In this document: positions 44,882 through 53,874 of the stretch, piece by piece
How the letters are laid out: each line of letters begins with the position of its first letter
How positions within the stretch are numbered: the stretch's first letter is position 1
Source of the DNA: Streptomyces sp. DSM 15324
Lineage (GTDB): Bacteria; Actinomycetota; Actinomycetes; Streptomycetales; Streptomycetaceae
DNA length: 64,000 nucleotides
Assembly: GCF_001514285.1 (NCBI RefSeq)
Contig: NZ_KQ949023.1
Coordinates: 124,001-188,000, forward strand
Direction of reading: 5' to 3'
Position numbers and translations under genes: made by a program
The notes under the pieces: generated by a model
The model's input: the letters and a program-made list of their open reading frames with translations, nothing else
Told to the model about the DNA's origin: nothing
Database searches by the model: none

Positions 44882-45445
44882 TCAGCCGACGAGGTGTGCG
44901 ACGGTGTCGAGCACCGCGGTCCAAGGAAGTTCACGCCCCGCAGGCGCCTCCCGCGGCTCATACAGAGGCCAGACATCCGGGCCGTGAACCAGGTGCACGT
45001 CGGCTTCTCGCAGCGTTGCGATGTGGCGTTTCCAGGCCGGGTGGCGGACATGTGCCGCGTTGACCCTGGGAAACACCACGACGGGGAGCCCGAGAGTGCC
45101 GATCGCTTCCCCTACCTGCGTCAGTGCTTGGTTGTCGGCGATGCCGGTCGCGAGCTTGGCCACCGTGTTGGCGCTCGCGGGGGCGACGACGTAGCAGTCC
45201 ACCCTCGGGTGTGGGCTCGCGTCGCCGGGCAGCCGTGCTTCGTCCCGCACGGGCAGACCGGTCAGTTGCTCCAGGAGGTCGGCCTCGCCGCTCATGCGCA
45301 GCCAGCGCCCCGCCGTCGGCGTGAGAGTCACCGCCACTCGCCAGCCCCGCGCCAGCGCCGGCTGGACGAGCCCGGTGCGCAAGCTCTCGACTCCTCCAGC
45401 GCTGGTACCCACGACCCCCAGAACTCGGCTTTTCCCCGTGCTCAC
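44882..45445 (-). CDS. Flavoprotein of the HFCD family
   Basis: 187 aa from a GTG at 45445 that overlaps the stop of the HTH-TPR gene. Rossmann-like N-terminus VLGVVGTSAGGVESLRTGLV, then VTLTPTAGRWLRM, RVDCYVVAPASANTVAKLAT (PASANT motif of PPC decarboxylase/LanD/Dfp proteins) and GIADNQALTQVGEAIGTLG. Family members bind FMN and decarboxylate a cysteine-containing substrate, but some are regulatory or of unknown role. The usual catalytic His is not obvious. In Streptomyces such genes often follow HTH-TPR regulators. Confidence 0.85.
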   Translation of the reverse strand: MSTGKSRVLGVVGTSAGGVESLRTGLVQPALARGWRVAVTLTPTAGRWLRMSGEADLLEQLTGLPVRDEARLPGDASPHPRVDCYVVAPASANTVAKLATGIADNQALTQVGEAIGTLGLPVVVFPRVNAAHVRHPAWKRHIATLREADVHLVHGPDVWPLYEPREAPAGRELPWTAVLDTVAHLVG

Positions 45446-46677
45446 TGCACCGCCCTGCACCGTTGAGCCAGCATGAACAGCTCCGACGAAGGAGCTCCGC
45501 CCGTAACCGGAGCCTGCTTGATCAGGTCGCGCAGCGTGTCACGGACACGAGGATTGTTCCGCACGAGCTGCGGCGATGTGGACTCGGCACTGCGCAGGTG
45601 CGTGAAGGCGTCGTCCACTCTGCCGGAGAGAGACAGCGCCCTGGCGTAGTCGATACGGTGGGAGACGCTCCGCTCCGCTGCCACGTGTTCCACGTCGATG
45701 TCACCGTGCTCCACCACGTACGAGACGTTGTCGAGATCCAGCTCTGCCGACAACCGGTGCAACATCACGTTCGTCGGACCGAAGCAGGTGTGCCAGTGGT
45801 TCTCGTCGGTACCGAGCCGGTCCGCCAGTCCTTCGGCGCGGCGCAGCAGGCCAATGGCGGTCGAGCGGTCCTGGTGCCGGGCTGCGGCGATCGCCGCGCG
45901 CAGATGAATCATGCCCAGCAGGCTCAGAGCAGCGGGATCACTCTCCTCGATGCGAGTGGAGAGCCACCTCGACGCCGTCAAAGCCAACTCCAGAGCATCG
46001 TCGTAGCGGCCATTGGCCAGGAGAGCATGGGTACCCGCCCGCGCGGCGGAGGCCAGGACGAGCGGGTCCTCGGACTCGTCGGCCGCTCTCATGGCCCTCT
46101 CGGCGGCGAGCCACGAGATGTCGGACTCCCCCACCTTGGCAAGCGTCGTGGCTGCGAGGTGATGCACACGCGCGGAGACCGCCCAGGAGGCCATGCGCTC
46201 TGAGGGGGAGCGGACAGCGTGATCTTCGAGCCCATGAGCGGTCTGAAGGAGGCCGGGAAGCGCAGCGATCACCTTGCCGAGTCGACCGGCCTGATAGTCG
46301 TCCCAAGCCTGTTCGACGTGGGGAGCTACGGGGCCCGGCGTCGGGAGCTGACTCTCCGCCTCAGGACCGAACAGCAGCCGGGACAGTCGGCGCGGACTCA
46401 TCAAAGCGTCCCGGACAGCGGGTACGTCGTCTTGTTGCCGCTCGTCCTCCATCAGCACGGGTTTCCCGAGCAGGTCGCCGAGCGGCACCCGAAGCACACG
46501 GGCCAACTCGGCGAGCATGTCGATCCGGGGAGGCTTGCGTCGGCCCGACTCCGCCTTGGCGAGCCAGTCTGTGCTGCGGCCCACCAGTCCGGCCAGTACC
46601 TGCTGGGTGTAGCCGCGGCGTCGCCGGTGGAAGGCGATGCGCTCACCGATGGTCAGATGATCGCCGAGCCCATGCAT
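45442..46677 (-). CDS. HTH (XRE) transcriptional regulator with TPR-like repeats
   Basis: 411 aa. XRE-type HTH at residues about 10-65 (ERIAFHRRRRGYTQQVLAGL, VGRSTDWLAKAESGRRKPPR), then a helical TPR-like array to the end (HHLAATTLAKVGESDISWLA; YDDALELALTASRWLSTRI). The architecture resembles regulators that bind a peptide or protein partner through the repeats. It is translationally linked to the flavoprotein gene and may control the nearby peptide/oxygenase genes; that is inference. Confidence 0.88.
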   Translation of the reverse strand: MHGLGDHLTIGERIAFHRRRRGYTQQVLAGLVGRSTDWLAKAESGRRKPPRIDMLAELARVLRVPLGDLLGKPVLMEDERQQDDVPAVRDALMSPRRLSRLLFGPEAESQLPTPGPVAPHVEQAWDDYQAGRLGKVIAALPGLLQTAHGLEDHAVRSPSERMASWAVSARVHHLAATTLAKVGESDISWLAAERAMRAADESEDPLVLASAARAGTHALLANGRYDDALELALTASRWLSTRIEESDPAALSLLGMIHLRAAIAAARHQDRSTAIGLLRRAEGLADRLGTDENHWHTCFGPTNVMLHRLSAELDLDNVSYVVEHGDIDVEHVAAERSVSHRIDYARALSLSGRVDDAFTHLRSAESTSPQLVRNNPRVRDTLRDLIKQAPVTGGAPSSELFMLAQRCRAVQ

Positions 46678-46768
46678 ACAGATCCTCCTCGGCTGCAGGA
46701 AGTGCGAGGGACAACTCAGGAGATGGACTCCGGCACTGTGGCGCCGCTGGGCACCAGGAGCCTCACCG

Positions 46769-46978
46769 TCAGCCGAGACCAGGCCTCACAGCATGTACGA
46801 AGGCGAGCCAAGCCCACCTTCCGAAGAAAACCTCAGGTCCTCCCTCACTCTTCGAGTCACGGACCACAATGCCGTCGCCGGTGAACGCACACTGGACGCA
46901 CTCCCCTCCCGCACCATTGCTGTACGACGACGTGAACCACTTCGGACGGCTCGTCCCGTCGGGCGTTGCCATGCTCAA
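46769..46978 (-). CDS. DUF397 protein
   Basis: 69 aa. The DUF397 core is clear: PKWFTSSYSNGAGGECVQCA then GDGIVVRDSKSEGGPEVFFG and RWAWLAFVHAVR. It starts at an ATG overlapping the stop of the DUF5753 regulator gene (ATGA). DUF397 and DUF5753-HTH proteins form regulator pairs (WhiJ/BldB-type and Scr1-like systems) that influence development and antibiotic production in Streptomyces. Confidence 0.92.
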   Translation of the reverse strand: MSMATPDGTSRPKWFTSSYSNGAGGECVQCAFTGDGIVVRDSKSEGGPEVFFGRWAWLAFVHAVRPGLG

Positions 46979-47823
46979 CTCGCGTATTCCTTCGAGATCG
47001 TCTCGATCAGATGGATCGAACGCAGAGGGCTCAGAGCTGCGGCTCTGAGGCCGTCGAACGCTCGGGTGTACTCACGGACATGATGCTCGCCCTCCAGATA
47101 GACGGCATCGGTGATGCCGTCCCGGTAGACGATGTCAGGGTCCTCCGGGGCGGGAAAGCCCAGCATGGTGAAGGAGCCCGTTGCCGGGTAGGCGCCCGAG
47201 TCGAAGGGGAGGACCTGCAAGGTCACGGCAGGCAACTGACCGACCTCCAGCACCTGTTCGATCTGCTCCCGCATCAGTCTTCGGTCCCCGATGACATTGC
47301 GTAGAGCGCCTTCGTTGACGATGAACCAAGCTTCCGGGGCATCGGGCTGCTTCAACATCGTCTGGCGCTCCATACGCACCTGAACTGCTCTGTCGATGTC
47401 CTCGGCAGACATGTGCGCGCCGACCCTGTGCAGTTCCGAGGCGTAGGCAGGGGTCTGCATGAGACCGGGTACCAGCTCGCACTGGTACTGGCGGAACGTG
47501 GAAGCGTCCTGCTCCAGGCCGATGTAGATGTTGAACCACTCCGGAACGCCTGAGCCGTGAACCTGCCACCAGCCCCGCAGCTTGGCCTGACGGGCCAGCG
47601 ACTTGAGGAACTCGCGCAGTTCCTCGCTCGTGCCGTAGAAGCGGCAGAGAGCGTCGATGTCGGAGGGCTGGACCCGTCCGCTGCCCGTCTCCATGCGGTT
47701 GACCTTGGACCCGCTCCAGTCGAGAGCCTGGCCGACCTGGGCGCAGGTGAGAGTGCTCTGCTCGCGGAGCTTCTTCAGCTCGATCGAGAGACGGCGCCGG
47801 CGTGCGGTAGGTGATCCGGCCAT
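46975..47823 (-). CDS. HTH regulator with DUF5753 (WhiJ-like)
   Basis: 282 aa from the ATG at 47823 (MAGSPTARRRRLSIELKKLR). N-terminal XRE HTH (TCAQVGQALDWSGSKVNRME), then DUF5753: LEQDASTFRQYQCELVPGLM then QTPAYASELHRVGA, IEQVLEVGQLPAVTLQVLPF and SFTMLGFPAPEDPDIVYRDG. It is part of the classic actinobacterial trio with a DUF397 gene (overlapping downstream) and a divergent HATPase gene. Developmental or stress regulator; exact targets unknown. Confidence 0.92.
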   Translation of the reverse strand: MAGSPTARRRRLSIELKKLREQSTLTCAQVGQALDWSGSKVNRMETGSGRVQPSDIDALCRFYGTSEELREFLKSLARQAKLRGWWQVHGSGVPEWFNIYIGLEQDASTFRQYQCELVPGLMQTPAYASELHRVGAHMSAEDIDRAVQVRMERQTMLKQPDAPEAWFIVNEGALRNVIGDRRLMREQIEQVLEVGQLPAVTLQVLPFDSGAYPATGSFTMLGFPAPEDPDIVYRDGITDAVYLEGEHHVREYTRAFDGLRAAALSPLRSIHLIETISKEYAS

Positions 47824-48019
47824 ATCAACCCCGTTTTTCGAATAGCGGGCGTTCAGTCTCTCGCCAAGGGGGCTGCATTCCAATCACTCGGAAGTGGGAT
47901 TCTCGCTGTGCACATTGCATGAGGGGATGCGAGCGCTGCACCCTGATGTCGCAACACTCATCGTGACAGCTCGTAACGCTTCGCGCTCGGCGGGTGTCAC
48001 GGGGACGAAGGGAGCTTTC

Positions 48020-48667
48020 GTGGGCCAGGGAGAGTGCATGACGCGCAAGCCGTGGGACCTTGCCTTCACGGCCGATCCGACAGAGGTGGCCGCCTTGCGC
48101 CGGGTCATGCGGATGCATCTGGGGATCTGGGGACTGCACGAAGTCGCGGACGAAGCCCAACTCTGCGTCAGCGAGTTGGTGTCCAACGTCATCACACACG
48201 TTGGCCTCGGGACCCAGGCCACTCTCTCGGTCTCGATGAGCGGGGTGCATCTCCGCATTGAGGTCCACGACCCTGACACGCGGGCCCTGCCCACCCTCCT
48301 CGACGCGAACGTCCACTCGGAGGGTGGACGAGGCATGGCCCTGGTCGACGCGGTCGCCGCCCGCTGGGGCGTCCAACTCCACCTCGACCGAAAGGTCACC
48401 TGGTGCGAGCTGGCAACGGGGCTCACCTCACCGAACGGGCACGTGGAGCGCCCCGGTGTGCGGCGAGCCGAGGCGCTGCTGGAGTTCTACACCGGCGACG
48501 AGCCACCCCTTCGACCCAGCCAGGGAAGGGTGGGCAAGGCTCTGGCCGAGGAGTCGGTGGTCATGCTCATCGCCGACTTTCTGCACTGGCTGCGGGCGCA
48601 CGGCTGCGATGCGGACGAGGTCCTGGACCGTGCGCATGCCCGCTTCGACTTGGCACCGGACAGCTGA
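48020..48667 (+). CDS. RsbW-like ATP-binding protein
   Basis: 215 aa from a GTG at 48020 with GAAGGGAG upstream; an ATG at 48038 is also possible. The HATPase_c fold of anti-sigma/serine kinase type shows DEAQLCVSELVSNVITHVGL (N-box), RIEVHDPDTRALPTLLDAN (G1-like) and EGGRGMALVDAVAARWGVQL (G2). The last 70 residues are a helical extension. It is divergent from the DUF5753/DUF397 pair, the usual third member of this regulatory trio. Target protein unknown. Confidence 0.88.
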   Translation: MGQGECMTRKPWDLAFTADPTEVAALRRVMRMHLGIWGLHEVADEAQLCVSELVSNVITHVGLGTQATLSVSMSGVHLRIEVHDPDTRALPTLLDANVHSEGGRGMALVDAVAARWGVQLHLDRKVTWCELATGLTSPNGHVERPGVRRAEALLEFYTGDEPPLRPSQGRVGKALAEESVVMLIADFLHWLRAHGCDADEVLDRAHARFDLAPDS

Positions 48668-48754
48668 ATCGGACAGCGGCCCGCCGATCAACACTTCGTG
48701 CGAGATCGGCAGGACGCTGTTTTGTACTCGGGCTCGGCCCCCGCCGAGCGGAGA

Positions 48755-50620
48755 TCACTGCCGCAACACCTCCACGAAGAAGCCCACCTCGGGATCGTCC
48801 GGGGTACCGACAAGCAGTGCGCGATCCAGGAGGACGTTGTTGTGCTCGCAACTAGTCTCCGGGAGCATCACGCAGGCATGGCAGGCCGCCAGGTTGATTC
48901 CGCCGGCGCCGGATGCCTCGGTCTCCATGCAGAGCGGATCCGAGGAACACCACTCGGCACGGCGGACGGCCGAACGGGCCGTACGGTCGAGGAGTTCCGG
49001 TTCGCCTTGAGCGACCAGACCCCCCAGGCTGCCCGCAGAGTCGCTCGTCGCCGTGTAGACGAGTACCCCCGCCATGTCGTCCGCGGCGTAAAGGCGCTCG
49101 CGCAGGGCCGCAGCCGGGTAGCCCGCTTCCAGGCTCCACTCGTTGATGAGGACGTGGGCCAGAGTGTGCAGCAGCACCATACGAGGAGTGGCGGGGGAGG
49201 GGGCAACCCGGCTCGGGTCGTTGGCCCGCTGCTCGAGCATCCGCTGGTGGGCGGCACGCATCCGCTCGACCCGGGCTGCCACCGCCGGTGCCTTCTCCCA
49301 GGCGTCGAGTCGGTCCTCGTTCAGGCGGAGGAAGACTCCCTCGCCCCGCACCTCCATGGCCGGGAGCCAGGGCAGAGAACGTTCGGACAGCGGCATCTCT
49401 TTGGAATTGGTCGTCGACTCGGCATCGATGAGCCGGGTGAACGACTTCAGGGCACGCACCTCGCGAAGCCTCTTGACCAGCATCGGGCCGGTGATGCCGA
49501 GCGGATCGAGCACGCTCTGGTCGCCCAACGGGGTCTCGCAGACAAACTGCTCGTCGCGAGAGTGCTCGCTCTCGTCGTTGCCCGAGCGCAGGCGCTCGTA
49601 CTCCTTGTTGCGCAGGGCACGGTAGCGGTGGTCGAAGCTGGGGGCCGTCTCGCTGTCGGGGTCCTCCTCGCGCTCGGCGTCGAGGAACGCCATCACCTCG
49701 TCCAGCGGTACCGGACACTTTCCCTTGAAAACACCTCTGAGATAGATCTCGACGTGCGCGCGGTCGTCGTACTCGCGGAGCGCGTCCCAGTGCTCGGCGA
49801 GCGGATCCGCGCGGCCGTTGCTCCATGGAGGGATGGACAGCGCCGACTTCAGCACCGGCTGCCACACCGCTGACGAACCACGCTGCAACGTGCGCAGGGG
49901 GTGTCCGCACCCGTCGTCGGGAGAGGACGCACCGAGCCACGGGCGGGTGCCTCGGCACATGAGCCCCAGGTCCTTGAGCGCGCTCCTGCGGAAGGAGCCC
50001 TCCATCGAGGCCTCGGAAGCCTCCCCGCAGGTGCAGGAGACGAGGATGGAACGGAGAGAGGCAGTGCGCCCGGTCGTGCGCATTTTGAGCTTTCCTCCGC
50101 ACTGTCCCGCCGTCGTGGCACCACGATCCGTGGAGCCGTGCACCCACTGCCAATACGGGAATTCGGCGAGGTGCCCGGCCTCGCAGGCGACGACGAAACG
50201 GGATGGGACCAGGTCGACCTCGCACGTACCGCAGACGCTTCGTCCGGCGGGCGGGTTGAAGTCGCGGTGCCGTTGCAGGTCGTTGCACTCGGGGCAGGAG
50301 TGCATCAAGGGGAATCGCCGGACGCGGAGACCGTCCCTGCTGGTGTCGTCGGAAGCGGGTGGCAGCCGGAAGTAGTCGACGTCGAGCACTCGGGCCAGTC
50401 GCCGTTCGTAGATCCGCGGGGACTCGTCACGGCTCCAGCTCTGCTCGGCCTCGTCGAGTCCCGAGACGATGAAGGACTCGTGGTCGACGGCGATGAGAGA
50501 ACCGACGCCGTAGGTGGTGATCGCCTGCGCGCGGCGGACCGCACCACGCCGAGGGAAGTTGTGGGCGGGTGCGGTGCCGTTCGCACCGGTCCGGCGACGA
50601 CGGGCGGGGGGCGGGGTCAT
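48755..50620 (-). CDS. drmB: DrmB-like protein (DUF1998)
   Basis: 621 aa, last gene of the four-gene operon; its ATG overlaps the drmA-like stop. N-terminal RRAQAITTYGVGSLIAVDHE is typical of DISARM DrmB. Zinc-like pairs follow: MHSCPECNDL, SVCGTCEVDL and CEAGHLAEFPYWQWVHG. The C-terminal DUF1998 has VLLHTLAHVLINEWSLEAGY, SDSAGSLGGLVAQGEP and CSSDPLCMETEASGAGGINLAACHAC. In DISARM, DrmB works with the DrmA helicase against phage DNA. No drmC or methyltransferase gene lies beside it. Confidence 0.88.
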   Translation of the reverse strand: MTPPPARRRRTGANGTAPAHNFPRRGAVRRAQAITTYGVGSLIAVDHESFIVSGLDEAEQSWSRDESPRIYERRLARVLDVDYFRLPPASDDTSRDGLRVRRFPLMHSCPECNDLQRHRDFNPPAGRSVCGTCEVDLVPSRFVVACEAGHLAEFPYWQWVHGSTDRGATTAGQCGGKLKMRTTGRTASLRSILVSCTCGEASEASMEGSFRRSALKDLGLMCRGTRPWLGASSPDDGCGHPLRTLQRGSSAVWQPVLKSALSIPPWSNGRADPLAEHWDALREYDDRAHVEIYLRGVFKGKCPVPLDEVMAFLDAEREEDPDSETAPSFDHRYRALRNKEYERLRSGNDESEHSRDEQFVCETPLGDQSVLDPLGITGPMLVKRLREVRALKSFTRLIDAESTTNSKEMPLSERSLPWLPAMEVRGEGVFLRLNEDRLDAWEKAPAVAARVERMRAAHQRMLEQRANDPSRVAPSPATPRMVLLHTLAHVLINEWSLEAGYPAAALRERLYAADDMAGVLVYTATSDSAGSLGGLVAQGEPELLDRTARSAVRRAEWCSSDPLCMETEASGAGGINLAACHACVMLPETSCEHNNVLLDRALLVGTPDDPEVGFFVEVLRQ

Positions 50621-53600
50621 CGGGTTCCCTCCATGAACAGGGCGGTCTCGGCGTCGACATCACGCAGGCTCCACAACGTGGGATATGCCTCGGCGTGCCG
50701 GGACAAGTCGTCGTACGCCTTCAGGAGCGAAGGGGCACGATTGCCCCTCTGAGGCTCGAACAGCAGGTTGTTTTCGATGTCGGCCTCTTCGCACCACCAA
50801 TCGACGAACTCGTCGAAGGCCCGGGACACGGCGCCGGTCTCCTCCTGGGTGACCGCCTCCACGCGGTCCAGGAGGATCGACTTGATGCGCCCCCGCAGTA
50901 TGTCTTCGTAGGACTCGACCTGGCCGGCGCCTTCGTTGGGGCGGGCGGCGGGGATCATGATGCGGGCGAGGGCGACGATCACCGCGTGCAGGCCCCGGTC
51001 GCGGGCTCGGGCGGAGAACGGGGTGACGGAGGTGGACTCGACCTCGCGGTACAGGGCCGAGTGGAAGTGTTGGAAGCTCTCGTAGTGGGAGCGGTCCCGG
51101 GACCGGGTCGCGTTGAGCATGACCGCGACCAGGCCGGGGTGCGCGCGACCGACCCGGCTGGTGGCCTGGATGTACTCGGCGGTCGTCTGCGGCTGGCCCA
51201 TCACGGCCATGAGACCGAGGCGGTCCACGTCCACGCCGACCGCGATCATGTTGGTGGCCAGGAGGACATCTACGGTGTCATCGTCGGGTAGCCGCTTCTC
51301 GATGCCCTTGAGGCGGGTGGGGATCTCGCTGGCGTCGATACGGCTCGTCAACTCGGAGTAGTTGGCGACCGAGCGGACCTCCACCCCCTCGCGCTCGGCC
51401 AGCAGCTCCAGATAGGCCACCACGTCGTCATGGACCTGGAGTTCGGCCGCCGACAGCACCCGGAGGCTGTTGAAGTAGCCGACGAGACTCCAGTACGCGT
51501 CGCGCACCTCGTCCTCGGTCTTTGCCTGCTTGGCCCGGTGCAGCAGGGTGGCGTACGTGCGGATCAGGAGGGTCGACTGGCTGGTGCCGGGGGCCAGGAG
51601 ACCGACGTAGCGGCGGCTCGCCTTCTCCTCGCGAGGCGTCTCCACGGCGAACCACGAGTCACGGGCATCCAGACCGGCAGGCGGGAACTGCCGTACTTCG
51701 CGGGCGAAGAGATGGCGTCCCTGGTCGGCGGCGCGACGGATGGTCGCCGTGGAGGCGATCACCTTGGGCCGGTCGGCGAGTGCGTCCACAGCGGTCTCGT
51801 AGAGCCCGGTGAGTGTCCCCAACGGGCCCGAGATCAGATGGAGTTCGTCCTGGACGATCAGTTCCGGGGGAGGGGTGCCGCCGTCCGGGTCGTCGTCGCG
51901 GTTGAAGAGCGCGGAGGTCGCGGGACGCCACGGCATCGACGCGAACTTGTCGACGGTGGCGATCACCAGGGTCGGTCGCGCGTCGTACACCGCCTCGTCG
52001 ATCAGGTGGACGGGCAGGCCGTCGGCGAAGTCGCAGTCCGCGCCGGGGCATCGGACACGCATCCGCTTGGCGTCCTCGTCGACTTCGTAGTTCCGTGCGT
52101 CGAGGCGGGTTCCGCACCAGGGGCAGGCGTGCAATTGGACGGGGTTCTCGGTGGCGAGGCGCTTGTCGAGATTCCTCCGCAGCTCGTCGAGCTTCAGCCC
52201 TGCCATGGTCAGAGTGTTGGGGGTGGCCGAACGCCCCACCCACATGCCGACAGAGAACTCCTCATGGCCCAGCTCGGGCGTACTGCGCCGCATGTGCTCC
52301 ATGGCACAGAGCAGGATCGCCGCGCGCTCGAACTGCTGGAGGGTGAGCAGCCGCAGCGTATAGCGCATGAGGACGGTGACACCGCCGCCGTCCGTGCCCT
52401 TGCGGATGCGGCGCAGGAAGGACGTGAGGGCGATCAGTCCGAGGTAGGCCTCCGTCTTGCCACCACCGGTGGGGAACCACAGCAGGTCGGAGATCTGCCG
52501 GTCGCTGTGCTCGCGGTCGTCGATGCCGGCCAGGCAGAGCAGCACGAACGCGATCTGGAAGGGGCGCCAGCGACCGGCGGCCGGGTCGGGGGCGCCGACG
52601 CGTCCGCCCTTCACCCATGCACTGCGGGCACGCTGGTCTGCCATGGCGTGATTGGCGAGTCGGAAAGCCCTCATCAGATCGGGCTTGGTCCGCAGCAGCT
52701 CGATGCCCTCACGGATTCGGTCGAGCGCCTCGCGGCAGGCCCTCACCTGCTCCCGCGCGGGCTTCTCGTGGGGGGTGCCTGTCAGAGCGTCCGCCTCGGC
52801 CGACTTGCGGTCGATCCAGTGTTCGTACCCCGTGGCGAGGCCTTCCAGAGCGACCAGGACGTCGGCGTCGGACCGCTCGGCCAGCCCCAGCATGGACAGC
52901 GCCGAGCTGTCGATCTCCGGGTTGGAGTCGGTGAGCAGTACCTCCACGGTGGGCACGAACTGGGTCCGCACCTCGCGGACGGCGGGCAGTTCGGATTCGG
53001 TCACACCGATCGGCGACGGAGTCCAGTCCCACTCGGCGGCGCAGCCGTGGCCGACCGCGAAGGTCGGGGCGTGGCGGTGCAGCAACCGACTCGTGGCGAT
53101 CTCCGGGTCGTGGTCGGCGGCCGGGGCGGGACGCTCGACGAACATGGTGGAGCCGTCGGCGGCCCGGACCGTGAGACGGCACTGGAACAGGGAGAAGGCG
53201 TCCTGGAGATCCCACTCCCCGACCTTTTGCGTGTTGATCAACGTGATAGTGATCGTGATCGTGCCGTTGGCCTGGTCGAGACGTCGGACGTTGACGTGCA
53301 GCGCGGCTTCCGGGGCGAGATCGATCCTCATCCTCGGATCCGGTCGGGTCACATCGATGGTCTGGTCGGGGAGGGCGAGTTCCTTGCGCCGCCACCGCTC
53401 CCGCTGGTCGGCGGTGGTTCGCGCCTCGGCGCGGCGGGCCGGGACGCGCTTGCCGTCGGCATCGGTGGGCTCGTAGACAGCCGCACGGGTCGAGACCACG
53501 ATCGAACTGCTGCTGGCCGGGCGGACTGCGAAGGTGAGACCCATTGAGGAGGGACGCCTGTCTCCCGAGGCGCCGACCTCCTGCGCGGTGCCTGACTCCT

Positions 53601-53874
53601 CGGCGTTCTCGTGGGCGATCACAGGGGTCGCATCCAGGCCTTGCTGTCCGTCGGCGTCGTCGTTCTGCTGCTCCTTCGCGGCCTTGTCCGCGGCCCGCGG
53701 ATACAGCACGCCGGTCAGATATCGGTCGATCGGCGCGTCCTGGCTGAGCACCTCGCCCTGGTCGGCCGGCTCGGAGTCCTCAGCGGGGCCCAGGAGTTCA
53801 CGACGGAGCCCCGCCAGGAGTTCCTCGTCCCGGACCCGGTAGTGCTCGGAGTGTCGGCCTGCCACCTGCGTCAT
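50617..53874 (-). CDS. drmA: DrmA-like SF2 helicase
   Basis: 1085 aa from the ATG at 53874, overlapping the UvrD gene's stop (ATGA). After an N-terminal region of about 460 residues come LLWFPTGGGKTEAYLGL (Walker A, about 467), a Cys-rich insert CPWCGTRL...CPGADC (about 580-610), IVQDELHLISGPLGTLTGLY (DELH box, about 673), STATIRRAADQG, NMIAVGVDVDRLGLMAVMGQ and YIQATSRVGRAHPG (motif VI, about 901). This is the helicase core shared with DISARM DrmA, which loads on phage DNA with DrmB. Neighbours are another SF1 and another SF2 helicase, so it is not a plain DISARM. Confidence 0.9.
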   Translation of the reverse strand: MTQVAGRHSEHYRVRDEELLAGLRRELLGPAEDSEPADQGEVLSQDAPIDRYLTGVLYPRAADKAAKEQQNDDADGQQGLDATPVIAHENAEESGTAQEVGASGDRRPSSMGLTFAVRPASSSSIVVSTRAAVYEPTDADGKRVPARRAEARTTADQRERWRRKELALPDQTIDVTRPDPRMRIDLAPEAALHVNVRRLDQANGTITITITLINTQKVGEWDLQDAFSLFQCRLTVRAADGSTMFVERPAPAADHDPEIATSRLLHRHAPTFAVGHGCAAEWDWTPSPIGVTESELPAVREVRTQFVPTVEVLLTDSNPEIDSSALSMLGLAERSDADVLVALEGLATGYEHWIDRKSAEADALTGTPHEKPAREQVRACREALDRIREGIELLRTKPDLMRAFRLANHAMADQRARSAWVKGGRVGAPDPAAGRWRPFQIAFVLLCLAGIDDREHSDRQISDLLWFPTGGGKTEAYLGLIALTSFLRRIRKGTDGGGVTVLMRYTLRLLTLQQFERAAILLCAMEHMRRSTPELGHEEFSVGMWVGRSATPNTLTMAGLKLDELRRNLDKRLATENPVQLHACPWCGTRLDARNYEVDEDAKRMRVRCPGADCDFADGLPVHLIDEAVYDARPTLVIATVDKFASMPWRPATSALFNRDDDPDGGTPPPELIVQDELHLISGPLGTLTGLYETAVDALADRPKVIASTATIRRAADQGRHLFAREVRQFPPAGLDARDSWFAVETPREEKASRRYVGLLAPGTSQSTLLIRTYATLLHRAKQAKTEDEVRDAYWSLVGYFNSLRVLSAAELQVHDDVVAYLELLAEREGVEVRSVANYSELTSRIDASEIPTRLKGIEKRLPDDDTVDVLLATNMIAVGVDVDRLGLMAVMGQPQTTAEYIQATSRVGRAHPGLVAVMLNATRSRDRSHYESFQHFHSALYREVESTSVTPFSARARDRGLHAVIVALARIMIPAARPNEGAGQVESYEDILRGRIKSILLDRVEAVTQEETGAVSRAFDEFVDWWCEEADIENNLLFEPQRGNRAPSLLKAYDDLSRHAEAYPTLWSLRDVDAETALFMEGTR

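Noticed and set aside
44331..46677. Class V lanthipeptide or thioamitide cluster
   Set aside because: The peptide has no cysteine, no YcaO or LanKC-type genes are present, and the flavoprotein lies in a separate operon.
51430..53547. 700-codon plus-strand frame opposite the drmA-like gene
   Set aside because: Antisense shadow of the helicase, without motifs; the helicase frame has all SF2 motifs in order.
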